Shown piece after piece: positions 17,053 through 23,819 of a stretch of 64,000 nucleotides of DNA. Under the pieces are notes generated by a model. It searched no databases. It had not been told where the DNA came from and saw nothing but the letters and a program-made list of their open reading frames with translations. The position numbers and the translations under genes were made by a program. Numbering within the stretch: the first letter of the stretch is position 1; the number at the start of each line of letters is the position of its first letter. Origin of the DNA: Roseibium aestuarii (lineage in GTDB: Bacteria; Pseudomonadota; Alphaproteobacteria; Rhizobiales; Stappiaceae); NCBI RefSeq assembly GCF_008477545.1, contig NZ_VORA01000001.1, positions 930,001 through 994,000 on the forward strand. Reading direction: 5' to 3'.

Positions 17053-17292
17053 ATGAGCGAGGCGATCACCCGCTCCGTCATCGAACGGGGCGATCTGGCC
17101 CATCTGGCCCTGTTTCTCTGGGCGGCTGCGGCTTCCATCCTTGCCCTGTTCCTTCTTCGCGAGCTGGCGGAGGCGAACCGGCGCTTCATGGCCTTTGTCG
17201 ACGAGATTGCCCGCCTGAACCGGCACCTGAGCCGGGCCGCCGACCGGGCGCGGCTTGAATCATCCTGGCAGGACGGTCCCTCAAGATCCTGA
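17053..17292 (+). CDS. g3.5-like small GTA protein with one membrane helix
   Basis: The 79-residue protein has one hydrophobic helix (about 17-38, LALFLWAAAASILALFLLREL) followed by an amphipathic helix with LAEANRRFMAFVDEIARLNRHL. Its place between portal and protease matches the small g3.5 gene of RcGTA, annotated elsewhere as a GTA head-formation protein. It starts 10 bp after the portal stop. The assignment rests on position and size more than on motif. Confidence 0.7.
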   Translation: MSEAITRSVIERGDLAHLALFLWAAAASILALFLLRELAEANRRFMAFVDEIARLNRHLSRAADRARLESSWQDGPSRS

Positions 17293-17326
17293 TCCTGCAA
17301 CGCCTTTCCATCAGAGGAGCCTGTGG

Positions 17327-17530
17327 ATGCCCATCAGTCCCTTGCCCGTCTCTCGCCTGCCCCTCTCTCGCGCGTCCGACCCTGGGACGCAGCGCGTGCG
17401 GCAGCTGCACCGTGCCCGTCACGAGTTCCGCCGCTACGCCGATGCGCTCTTCTGCCTGACGCAGGCCTTGAGCCAAGGTTCGCGGCTCCAGATCGCGCCG
17501 TCCAAATCGCGAGAGGGGGCTGCGTCGTGA
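17327..17530 (+). CDS. Additional small GTA open frame, 67 residues
   Basis: The ATG at 17327 has AGAGGAG at ideal spacing (7 nt). About four fifths of its codons end in G or C, as in neighbouring genes, whereas the overlapping frame through the same bases does not. Its stop overlaps the GTG start of the protease gene (GTGA, 17527-17530), a coupling signal. The product is basic, with a helical part (QLHRARHEFRRYADALFCLTQ). No family is recognised. Confidence 0.5.
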   Translation: MPISPLPVSRLPLSRASDPGTQRVRQLHRARHEFRRYADALFCLTQALSQGSRLQIAPSKSREGAAS

Positions 17531-18087
17531 CCCTTGCCCTGACTGGATATGCAGCACTCTTCGGCGTTGCCGATGGCAGCGGCGACGTCATCCGCCCGGG
17601 CGCCTTCGCCCGCTCCCTGCTGCGCCGTCGCAAGGGGGGGCTGCCCATGCTCTGGCAGCATGATCCGTCCCGGCCCATCGGCCTGTGGACGGCCTGCGAG
17701 GAGGATGGGCACGGCCTGCGGGTCAGCGGCCGGCTGACGCAAGGGGTGGCCCAGGCGGAGGAAGCGGCCCGGCTGATCGGGGCGCAGGCGCTCTCCGGCC
17801 TGTCCATCGGGTTTCGGGCCTTGCGGGCGGAGCGTCCGCTCCCGCGCGCCGCCGGTCCCGGCAGCGCCGTGGCACCGGGCGTGCGCCGGGTGCTCGTGGA
17901 AATCGACCTCTGGGAGATCTCTCTGGTGACCTTCCCCCAGATGCCCGACGCAAGGGTGCGCCTTCAGGCCATGGCCGATCCGGCGTCCCTCGAGATTGGT
18001 CGGCACAGGTCACGGGGCGGGCCGCAGCACAGGCTTTCGACCCTCGTCGACTGGTCCGCCCGCCGCCGTGCCGCAACCGCCATCTGA
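17527..18087 (+). CDS. GTA prohead protease (g4, HK97 S78-like)
   Basis: The 186-residue serine protease would remove the capsid scaffold domain and mature the prohead. Visible marks are GYAALFGVADGSGDVIRPGAF, MLWQHDPSRPIG (catalytic His region), ALSGLSIGF (catalytic Ser region) and LWEISLVTFPQMPDA, all typical of the HK97 prohead protease family. The GTG at 17527, overlapping the upstream stop, was chosen because the family starts directly at GYAALF; the longer frame from 17323 has an atypical N terminus. The capsid gene follows after 71 bp. Confidence 0.9.
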   Translation: MTLALTGYAALFGVADGSGDVIRPGAFARSLLRRRKGGLPMLWQHDPSRPIGLWTACEEDGHGLRVSGRLTQGVAQAEEAARLIGAQALSGLSIGFRALRAERPLPRAAGPGSAVAPGVRRVLVEIDLWEISLVTFPQMPDARVRLQAMADPASLEIGRHRSRGGPQHRLSTLVDWSARRRAATAI

Positions 18088-18158
18088 GGCCGGAATGGTC
18101 CGGCCCGGTTGCTTCTTTCACCCTTCGTCCTGTCTCACCTTGTCTTGAGGAGATGCCC

Positions 18159-19514
18159 GTGAGTGACATGATCCACCGACCTGCTGCCCTGACCGATGCC
18201 TCCGGGGTCCCGGCGGGCGACCCGGTCTATGAGACCAAGGCCGATCCGCTGGGGGACCTGCCGCCCCTGACCGGCGTGCCGGCGCGTCCGTCTTCGGCGA
18301 CCGCCGACGATGTGGCCCGCACCTTCGACGATTTCTTCTCCGCCTTCGAGAGCTACCGGCAGGTCAATGACGCCCGCCTGGCGGAAATCGAAAGCCGCGG
18401 GTCGGCCGACGTACTGACCCTGGAGAAGCTGGACCGGCTGGACGCGGCCCTCGATGCCACCCAGCGCCGCCTCGACAGCCTGACCCTGAAGAAGGCCCGC
18501 CCGCCTCTGGGAGAACGGCGCGGCGCCTGGCGCTCCGGCCCGGCGATCGAGCGAAAGGCGGCCTTCGAGACCTACATGCGCACCGGACGGGACCACGCGC
18601 TGGGCCAGCTGGAACTGAAGTCCATGTCCATCGGCTCAGACGCGGACGGGGGCTATCTCGTCCCCGACGAGACGGAGGCCGGCATCCTGACCCGCCTGTC
18701 GCAGGCCTCTCCCATCCGGGCGATCGCCGGCAACCGGCAGGTGTCCGCCACCACCTATCGCAAGCCCTTCTCCCTCACCGGTCCGCAGACCGGCTGGGTG
18801 GGCGAGACGGTGGCGCGGCCGGAAACCTCCGCCCCGACCCTTGCCGAGCTGACCTTCCCGGCCATGGAACTCTATGCCATGCCCGCCGCCAGCTCCGCCC
18901 TGCTGGACGATGCGGCCATCGATCTGGATGCCTGGATTGCAGAAGAGGTGGAAACCGCCTTCGCCGAGCAGGAGGGCGCGGCCTTCATCAATGGCAACGG
19001 GGTGAACAAGCCGACCGGCTTCCTCTCCGTGCCGCGGGTGGCGGAAAGCGCCTGGGCCTGGGGCTCGCTCGGCACCATCGCCACCGGCGAGGCGGGCGGG
19101 TTCTCGGCCTCGGCACCTGCCGACACGCTGCTGGACCTGATCTATTCCCTGAAGAGCGGCTATCGCCAGAATGCCCGCTTCGTCATGAACCGGCGCACCC
19201 AGGGCGCGCTCCGCAAGCTGAAGGACGGCGACGGCAACTACCTCTGGCAGCCGCCGGCGAGCGCCGATGCGGCCGCCACCCTGCTGAACTTCCCCGTCAC
19301 CGAGGCGGAGGACATGCCCGACATCGCCCTCGATGCTCCGGCCATCGCCTTTGGCGATTTCCGCCGCGGCTATCTGGTCGTCGACCGGATGGGGGTGCGG
19401 ATCCTGCGCGATCCCTATTCCGCCAAGCCCTATGTGCTCTTCTACACCACCAAGCGTGTGGGCGGCGGCGTGCAGGACTATGACGCCATCAAGCTGCTGA
19501 CCTTCTCGGCCTGA
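18159..19514 (+). CDS. GTA major capsid protein (g5, HK97 fold)
   Basis: The precursor is about 451 residues. The N-terminal part (to about residue 150) contains a coiled-coil scaffold region and should be cut off by the g4 protease just before the mature domain that begins near LELKSMSIGSDADGGYLVP. The HK97-fold capsid domain follows, ending with YVLFYTTKRVGGGVQDYDAI, strongly conserved in GTA capsids. A GAGGAG abuts the ATG at 18153 and is 6 nt before the GTG at 18159, which favours the GTG start. A palindrome and a strong terminator follow the stop, so this gene is likely the last of a separately regulated block. Confidence 0.95.
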   Translation: MSDMIHRPAALTDASGVPAGDPVYETKADPLGDLPPLTGVPARPSSATADDVARTFDDFFSAFESYRQVNDARLAEIESRGSADVLTLEKLDRLDAALDATQRRLDSLTLKKARPPLGERRGAWRSGPAIERKAAFETYMRTGRDHALGQLELKSMSIGSDADGGYLVPDETEAGILTRLSQASPIRAIAGNRQVSATTYRKPFSLTGPQTGWVGETVARPETSAPTLAELTFPAMELYAMPAASSALLDDAAIDLDAWIAEEVETAFAEQEGAAFINGNGVNKPTGFLSVPRVAESAWAWGSLGTIATGEAGGFSASAPADTLLDLIYSLKSGYRQNARFVMNRRTQGALRKLKDGDGNYLWQPPASADAAATLLNFPVTEAEDMPDIALDAPAIAFGDFRRGYLVVDRMGVRILRDPYSAKPYVLFYTTKRVGGGVQDYDAIKLLTFSA

Positions 19515-19527
19515 TCCGTCACGGATC
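19513..19527. promoter_or_regulatory. 7-1-7 palindrome at the capsid stop
   Basis: GATCCGT-C-ACGGATC is a perfect inverted repeat with a single central base, too tight for an RNA hairpin and so more like a protein-binding site. Its core CCGTCACGG is identical to the core of the palindrome in the GTA leader promoter (12630-12642). Confidence 0.4.
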
Positions 19528-19612
19528 GAGCCGGGCGAAGTCCCTTTCGGCAGGGGTGTCTGTCCTCGCGCATCCCTGACCCGGAAAGATCCGGGAATTC
19601 CTCCCCAACTCG

Positions 19613-19646
19613 AAACCGGGACCGGCAACGGCCCCGGTTTTCTTTT
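19613..19646 (+). terminator. Strong intrinsic terminator after the capsid gene
   Basis: AAACCGGG (19613-19620) pairs with CCCGGTTT (19633-19640); within it CCG (19622-19624) pairs with CGG (19629-19631) around a GCAA tetraloop. TCTTTTT follows directly. It should end most transcripts that come through the capsid gene, leaving the tail genes to a second promoter or to read-through. Confidence 0.8.
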
Positions 19647-19745
19647 TGGGAGTGCGGCCGCGCCCGGCGCATCCCGCCCGGACCATCACGCCTCCACCTT
19701 CACAGCTTCGCCCATCCCCGACCCACTCGCGCGGGAGAACCGTCC

Positions 19746-20315
19746 ATGACCCTTGCCCTGATCACGGCCGCAAGTCTCGAGCCCGTGTCCCTGGCCGAGA
19801 TGAAGGCCCATCTGCGCCTTGTCTCCGACGCCGAAGACGCCCTGCTGGGCGAGTTCATCAAGGCCGCCCGCGAACATGTGGAGCGGCAAACCCGCCGCTG
19901 CCTGCTGACCCAGGTCTGGCGGCTCTACCTCGACCGCTGGCCGCAGGGCCGGGTCGTGCCCTTTCCCATCGGTCCCGTGCAGTCCGTGGAGCAGATCGTG
20001 CTCTATGACCGGCAGGGCGCCTCCGTTCTGCTGACGCCCGCCGACTGGAGCCTGGCGCGGGGGACGGATCCGGCCCGCCTGCGTGTGGCGCTGGGGGCGG
20101 GGCTTCCGCATGGCCAGCTCGACGGCATCGAGATCGATGTCCGCTGCGGCTATGGATCGGCCGCTTCTGACGTGCCCGAGACCCTGCGCCAGAGCGTGCG
20201 CCTGCTGGCCGCCCACTGGTTCGAGAACCGGGAGGCGGGAACGGAACTGGCCATGGCAAGCCTGCCCCATGGCCTGGACCGGCTCCTGTCCGTCAACCGG
20301 ATGCCCCGCCTGTGA
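19746..20315 (+). CDS. GTA head-tail adaptor (g6)
   Basis: The 189-residue protein has the typical start ITAASLEPVSLAEMKAHLRL and the helices EFIKAAREHVERQTRRCL of the gp6/gp15-like connector family, which docks under the portal ring. PETLRQSVRLLAAHWFENRE near the C terminus is also conserved in this family. It is the first gene after the post-capsid terminator and overlaps the next gene by 4 bp (GTGA). Confidence 0.88.
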   Translation: MTLALITAASLEPVSLAEMKAHLRLVSDAEDALLGEFIKAAREHVERQTRRCLLTQVWRLYLDRWPQGRVVPFPIGPVQSVEQIVLYDRQGASVLLTPADWSLARGTDPARLRVALGAGLPHGQLDGIEIDVRCGYGSAASDVPETLRQSVRLLAAHWFENREAGTELAMASLPHGLDRLLSVNRMPRL

Positions 20316-20635
20316 GCGCCGGGCGGTTTCGCTGTCCCGTCACGCTGGAGGCGCCGGTGCTGACGCTGACCCCGGACGGGGCGCAGGTCCTCGTCCATGT
20401 GGAGGCGGGGACCGACTTTGCCGGGATTCGCCTGCTGCGTCAGGCCGAAGCTGCCGAGGCGGACCGGCTGAGCGGGGTAGCCACCCATGAGCTGCGCCTG
20501 CGAGCGAGGTCCGACCTTGCGGCGGGGTGGCGCATCCGGGCGGCAGGCAAGCTGCACCGGGTGCTCTCGGTCGCGGAAGAGACCGGCCGCCGCCCGCAGC
20601 TGATCTGCCTGACCGAAGTGGAGGAGGAAACCTGA
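20312..20635 (+). CDS. GTA head-tail stopper / head-closure protein (g7)
   Basis: The 107-residue, mostly beta protein (FRCPVTLEAPVLTLTPDGA, THELRLRARSDLAAGWRIRAAGK, LHRVLSVAEETGRRPQL) fits the phage head-tail adaptor family (SPP1 gp16/HK97 gp7-like) that seals the filled capsid. The GTG start overlaps the g6 stop, and its stop overlaps the g8 ATG by one base, so the three are translationally coupled. Confidence 0.82.
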   Translation: MSAGRFRCPVTLEAPVLTLTPDGAQVLVHVEAGTDFAGIRLLRQAEAAEADRLSGVATHELRLRARSDLAAGWRIRAAGKLHRVLSVAEETGRRPQLICLTEVEEET

Positions 20636-21045
20636 TGACCGCATCCGTCCTCGCCCTGCGAGCCGGGCTGTTCAGCCGCCTTGCCGCCGACAGCGTCCTG
20701 ACCGTGCTCATCGGCGCCAACCGGATCTTCGACGCGGCACCTCGCGCCCAGGCCTTTCCGTATCTGGTGCTGGCCTCGCTCGGATCCCGTCCCTTGCTCT
20801 CTCGGATCGAGGAGGGCGAGGAACATGGTCTGGTGCTTGTGGCCTTTTCCCGCGCACCGGGGCGCGACCAGGCCCTGTCCGCCGTCCTGCGTGCCGTCAG
20901 CGTTCTGGTGGAGGACCCGCCCGCGCTCGACGGCCACCGTCTCATCGGCCTGCAGGGTGCGGATGTGTCCTCCCGTCTGCTGCGGGATGGGCGCACCTTC
21001 CGCGCCGAGGCGACCCTCAGGGCCGTGACGGAACCCGCCGGCTGA
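20635..21045 (+). CDS. GTA tail terminator (g8, DUF3168)
   Basis: The 136-residue protein begins TASVLALRAGLFSRLAADSVL and contains ANRIFDAAPRAQAFPYLVLAS and LVLVAFSRAPGR, the DUF3168 pattern of minor tail proteins that cap the tail tube at the head joint. The ATG at 20635 overlaps the g7 stop (TGATG) and was preferred over the longer frame from 20527. Confidence 0.88.
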   Translation: MTASVLALRAGLFSRLAADSVLTVLIGANRIFDAAPRAQAFPYLVLASLGSRPLLSRIEEGEEHGLVLVAFSRAPGRDQALSAVLRAVSVLVEDPPALDGHRLIGLQGADVSSRLLRDGRTFRAEATLRAVTEPAG

Positions 21046-21109
21046 GCGGGTCTCGATCCCGCTTTCCATTCAGATCCTTCCGCCGACCCCAATGCCAAAG
21101 GAGAACCCC

Positions 21110-21523
21110 ATGTCAGCCCAGGCTGGTCGTGACCTGCTTCTGAAACTCGACGAGACGGCCAGTGGAGCCTTCCAGACGGTCGCCGGCCTGCGGGCGCGGC
21201 GCATCGCCTTCAACGCCAGTCTGGTCGACATCACCACCGCCGAAAGTGCGGGGCAGTGGCGCGAGCTGCTGGAAAATGCCGGCACCCGCTCGGCCAACCT
21301 GTCCGGATCGGGGCTCTTCCGCGATCAGACGAGCGATGCGGCGGTGCGCAGCCTTTTCTTCTCCGGCGGCCTGCGCCCCTGGCAGGTGATCGTTCCCGAT
21401 TTCGGTGTCCTCGAGGGGCCTTTCCAGGTGACGGCGCTCGAATATGCCGGACGGCACGATGGGGAAGTGACCTATGAGCTGGCGCTTGAATCCGCCGGCG
21501 CCCTTGCCTTCACCGCCCTGTGA
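21110..21523 (+). CDS. GTA major tail tube protein (g9)
   Basis: The 137-residue protein, with AGRDLLLKLDETASGAFQTV and GLRARRIAFNASLVDITTAE, matches the TP901-1/GTA major tail protein family that builds the tube. The ATG at 21110 is preceded by AAAGGAGAA; the ATG at 21092 would put six residues (MPKENP) in front without its own ribosome-binding site. Confidence 0.92.
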   Translation: MSAQAGRDLLLKLDETASGAFQTVAGLRARRIAFNASLVDITTAESAGQWRELLENAGTRSANLSGSGLFRDQTSDAAVRSLFFSGGLRPWQVIVPDFGVLEGPFQVTALEYAGRHDGEVTYELALESAGALAFTAL

Positions 21524-21548
21524 CACCGTTTCGCGAAAGGAGCCTCTG

Positions 21549-21977
21549 ATGCCGAACCGACATCGCGGCGAGATTTCCGCCGGTCTGGATGGCCGAACCT
21601 GGACCTTGGTGCTCACCCTCGGCGCACTCGCCGAACTGGAGGACGCGTTCGACTGTCCGGATCTCACCAGTCTCGTCGCCCGTCTCGGCCAGGGCGGGCT
21701 GGGCGCGCGCGATCTGGTGCGCATTCTGGGGGCGGGCCTGCGCGGCGCGGGCAATGACGTCACCGATGATCAGGTGGCGATGATGCGCGGGGCGGGCGGG
21801 GCGGCGGGCTTTGCCGCCATTGTTTCCGATCTGCTTCAGGTGACCTTCGCCGCATCGGGCGTAACCCCGCCCAACAGCATGGAGGAGACGCAAGACCCTT
21901 TTGCGGAACCGAAAAAGACGCGGGATCCGGACCTGGCAGTCCAGCCGAACCCCCCGTCACCCTGGGCGGTCTCCTGA
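21549..21977 (+). CDS. GTA g10-like protein, probable tail-assembly chaperone
   Basis: The 142-residue protein (HRGEISAGLDGRTWTLVLTLGALAELEDAF, DLVRILGAGLRGAG) belongs to the GTA g10 family between tail tube and tape measure, the place of the lambda G-type chaperone. The ATG at 21549 has AAAGGAG 9 nt before it. The conserved part ends near residue 115; the remainder to the stop (PFAEPKKTRDPDLAV...) is low complexity. The Lys-Lys codons AAA-AAG within that tail are the candidate slip site for moving into the g10.1 frame. Confidence 0.85.
   Translation: MPNRHRGEISAGLDGRTWTLVLTLGALAELEDAFDCPDLTSLVARLGQGGLGARDLVRILGAGLRGAGNDVTDDQVAMMRGAGGAAGFAAIVSDLLQVTFAASGVTPPNSMEETQDPFAEPKKTRDPDLAVQPNPPSPWAVS
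21911..21917 (+). other. Candidate -1 ribosomal frameshift site in g10
   Basis: In the g10 frame the codons are CCG-AAA-AAG, giving the heptamer G-AAA-AAG. A slip by one base re-pairs the A-site tRNA-Lys with AAA; the P-site tRNA would sit on GAA with one mismatch, so it is not a perfect X-XXY-YYZ site. The -1 frame is open from 21770 to the stop at 22196-22198. Confidence 0.45.
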
Positions 21978-22198
21978 GCCTGGCGGCGAGGGGGCAGGGA
22001 TGGACACCGCAAACCTTCTGGAGCGCGACCCTTCGCGAACTGGCACTGGTGCTTGCCCCACTCGGGGGTGGCGGCGCCGATGCCGGGGTCCCCATGCGTA
22101 CAGTGGATCTGAACCGGCTGGCGCGCCGCTTCCCGGATGGATCAGCCCTCCGACAGACGATGCGAGACAAAGGACAAGCCGGCGATGACCGATCATGA
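21911..22198 (+). CDS. GTA g10.1-like tail-assembly chaperone domain, probably made by -1 frameshift from g10
   Basis: In the -1 frame relative to g10, a domain beginning VTLGGLLSLAARGQGWTPQ and continuing FWSATLRELALVLAPL fits the small rcc01693-like tail chaperone (Phage_TAC). It is followed by MRTVDLNRLARRFPDG and ends 14 bp inside the tape-measure gene. No ATG, GTG or TTG exists in this frame between the in-frame stop at 21767 and a GTG at 22049, which lies after the conserved FW..T..EL motif. A g10-g10.1 fusion of about 216 residues through the slip site at 21911 is therefore more likely than independent initiation; a CTG start (21962, 21974 or 21980) is the alternative. Confidence 0.65.
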   Translation, partial: EKDAGSGPGSPAEPPVTLGGLLSLAARGQGWTPQTFWSATLRELALVLAPLGGGGADAGVPMRTVDLNRLARRFPDGSALRQTMRDKGQAGDDRS

Positions 22199-22784
22199 CG
22201 ACCAATCTCTGGGGGCCGGAACAAGGCTGCCGCTCGACGACCTGAGGGAGTTCGACCGCCAGATGGTAGCGATTTCCGCAAGGGCCGAACGCTTCTCACT
22301 CAACCTGTCCGGCGGCATGAAGGCCGCGCTTGTGGACGGCCGGAGCCTGGAGCAGGTGATGTCCCGTCTTGCCCTCAGCCTGTCGGGCAAGGTCCTGACG
22401 TCCGCGCTGGCGCCTCTCGACGGGCTTGTGACCTCGGCCCTCGGCGGACTGACAAAGGGTCTCGGATCCAGCCTGAGCAGCGGGTTGTCCGGTCTGTTGG
22501 GGCAGGTCACGCCCTTTGCGCGCGGCGGTGTGGTCGGCGCACCGGCCTTGTTTGCAAACTGGGGAGGGGGAGGTCTGGGTCTGGCCGGTGAGGCGGGGCC
22601 GGAGGCCATTTTGCCCCTGGCGCGCGGTCTCGACGGCCGTCTGGGCGTGCGCACCGGAGCAGGATCCGGTGGATCGGTGACCATCAATGTGGTCACGCGG
22701 GATGCGGAGAGCTTTTCCCGATCGCAGGCTCAGGTTTCTGCGATGGTGGCCCGCGCCGTCGGACGGGGACGACGCGGGCTCTGA
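22185..22784 (+). CDS. GTA tail tape measure protein (g11), very short
   Basis: The 199-residue protein has a helical N-terminal half (LREFDRQMVAISARAERFSL), a Gly/Ser/Leu-rich hydrophobic middle (GLGSSLSSGLSGLLGQV) and the motif FARGGVV...GEAGPEAILPL that is conserved at tape-measure C-terminal ends. Tape length sets tail length, so about 200 residues predicts a stubby tail like that of RcGTA. The ATG at 22185 lies inside the end of the g10.1 frame (14-bp overlap), which supports coupled translation with the chaperone. Confidence 0.88.
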   Translation: MTDHDDQSLGAGTRLPLDDLREFDRQMVAISARAERFSLNLSGGMKAALVDGRSLEQVMSRLALSLSGKVLTSALAPLDGLVTSALGGLTKGLGSSLSSGLSGLLGQVTPFARGGVVGAPALFANWGGGGLGLAGEAGPEAILPLARGLDGRLGVRTGAGSGGSVTINVVTRDAESFSRSQAQVSAMVARAVGRGRRGL

Positions 22785-22806
22785 CACCGGCCTGAAAAGG
22801 AGGGGC

Positions 22807-23061
22807 TCAGGAGCCGGTGACTTCTGCGGCCTTGATCAGGCCGGCGATTTCGTCCTTCAGCGCCAGGCGCTGCTTCTTGAGAGTTTCCAGCGCTTCATCG
22901 GAAGCCGGCTGGATGTCCGTCTCGATGCGATGAATTTCGCGGTTGAGCTCGTGGTATGCGTCGCTCAGCTTCGCAAAATGCGCATCGTTCGACTTCAGAT
23001 GGGTCAGAGCAGCCGCTGCTTCGGGGAATTCCTCGTGCAGTTCGTGCGGAACGTGGCTCAT
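22807..23061 (-). CDS. DUF465 (YdcH-like) small protein, antisense inside the GTA cluster
   Basis: The 84-residue, highly charged helical protein with SDAYHELNREIHRIETD and EALETLKKQRLALKDEI matches the DUF465/YdcH family, whose members are short coiled-coil proteins of unknown role. A strong AGGAGG (minus strand, about 23065-23070) precedes the ATG. It lies against the direction of the tail genes, between g11 and g12, where RcGTA has no gene. Confidence 0.88.
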   Translation of the reverse strand: MSHVPHELHEEFPEAAAALTHLKSNDAHFAKLSDAYHELNREIHRIETDIQPASDEALETLKKQRLALKDEIAGLIKAAEVTGS

Positions 23062-23134
23062 GTTGTCCTCCTTATGAGATGACGCGAGATTGACATCCGG
23101 CCCGGCCCGCCACCTTGAGGCAAATCAATCGTGA

Positions 23135-23148
23135 CCCGGATTTCCGGG
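23135..23148. promoter_or_regulatory. Inverted repeat upstream of g12
   Basis: CCCGGA (23135-23140) and TCCGGG (23143-23148) flank a 2-bp centre, about 20 bp before the g12 start in the short divergent gap shared with the DUF465 gene. A TTGACA (23090-23095) lies 40 bp upstream. Either strand's promoter could be controlled here. Confidence 0.3.
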
Positions 23149-23167
23149 GAAATTTGGGGATGATGTG

Positions 23168-23803
23168 ATGCCCGAGCTGCTCGACCTGTCCTTTCCCGCT
23201 GCGGTCGCCTTCGGGGCGCTGGGCGGGCCGGAACGGCGCACCGATGTGGTGAGCCTGGCCTCGGGCCGCGAGGCGCGAAATGCCCGCTGGGCGGACAGCC
23301 GCCGCCGCTATGATGCGGCCACCGGCATCCGCTCCCTCAGCGATCTGCGGGCGGTGCTCGATCTTTTTGAGCGTGCCCGGGGCCGGCTTTACGGGTTCCG
23401 CTTCCGCGATCCCTTCGACCACGCCTCGCGCAGCGATGGCGGCCTTCCCACGGCGCTTGATCAGGTGATCGGCACGGGAGACGGGACCACCCGGTCCTTT
23501 CCCCTGATCAAGACCTATGGCGCCGGGCCCTCCGCCTATCAGCGGCGCATCCGCCTGCCGGATCCCGCGAGCGTGAAGCTCGCCGTGAACGGGGAGGGGC
23601 ACACGCCCGGAACCGACGTGGTGCTCGACACCGAGGCCGGGGCTCTCGTCTTCGACGAACCGCCGGAACTGGGCGCGGTGATCACCGCTGGCTTTCTCTT
23701 CGATGTGCCGGTGCGTTTCGACACGGACCGGCTAGAGCTCTCCCTGACCCATTTCGAGGCCGGGGACATTCCCTCCATCCCGTTGATCGAACTGCGCGAC
23801 TGA
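23168..23803 (+). CDS. GTA distal tail protein (g12, DUF2460)
   Basis: The product is about 211 residues. LDLSFPAAVAFGALGGPERRTDVVSLASGREARNARWADSRRRYD-type sequence at the start and RLYGFRFRDPFDHAS in the middle are diagnostic of the DUF2460 family, the ring that joins tube and baseplate. ITAGFLFDVPVRFDTDRLEL near the end is also typical. The start is the ATG at 23168 or the GTG one codon before it. Confidence 0.92.
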   Translation: MPELLDLSFPAAVAFGALGGPERRTDVVSLASGREARNARWADSRRRYDAATGIRSLSDLRAVLDLFERARGRLYGFRFRDPFDHASRSDGGLPTALDQVIGTGDGTTRSFPLIKTYGAGPSAYQRRIRLPDPASVKLAVNGEGHTPGTDVVLDTEAGALVFDEPPELGAVITAGFLFDVPVRFDTDRLELSLTHFEAGDIPSIPLIELRD

Positions 23804-23819
23804 GCAGGGGAACCGCTTC

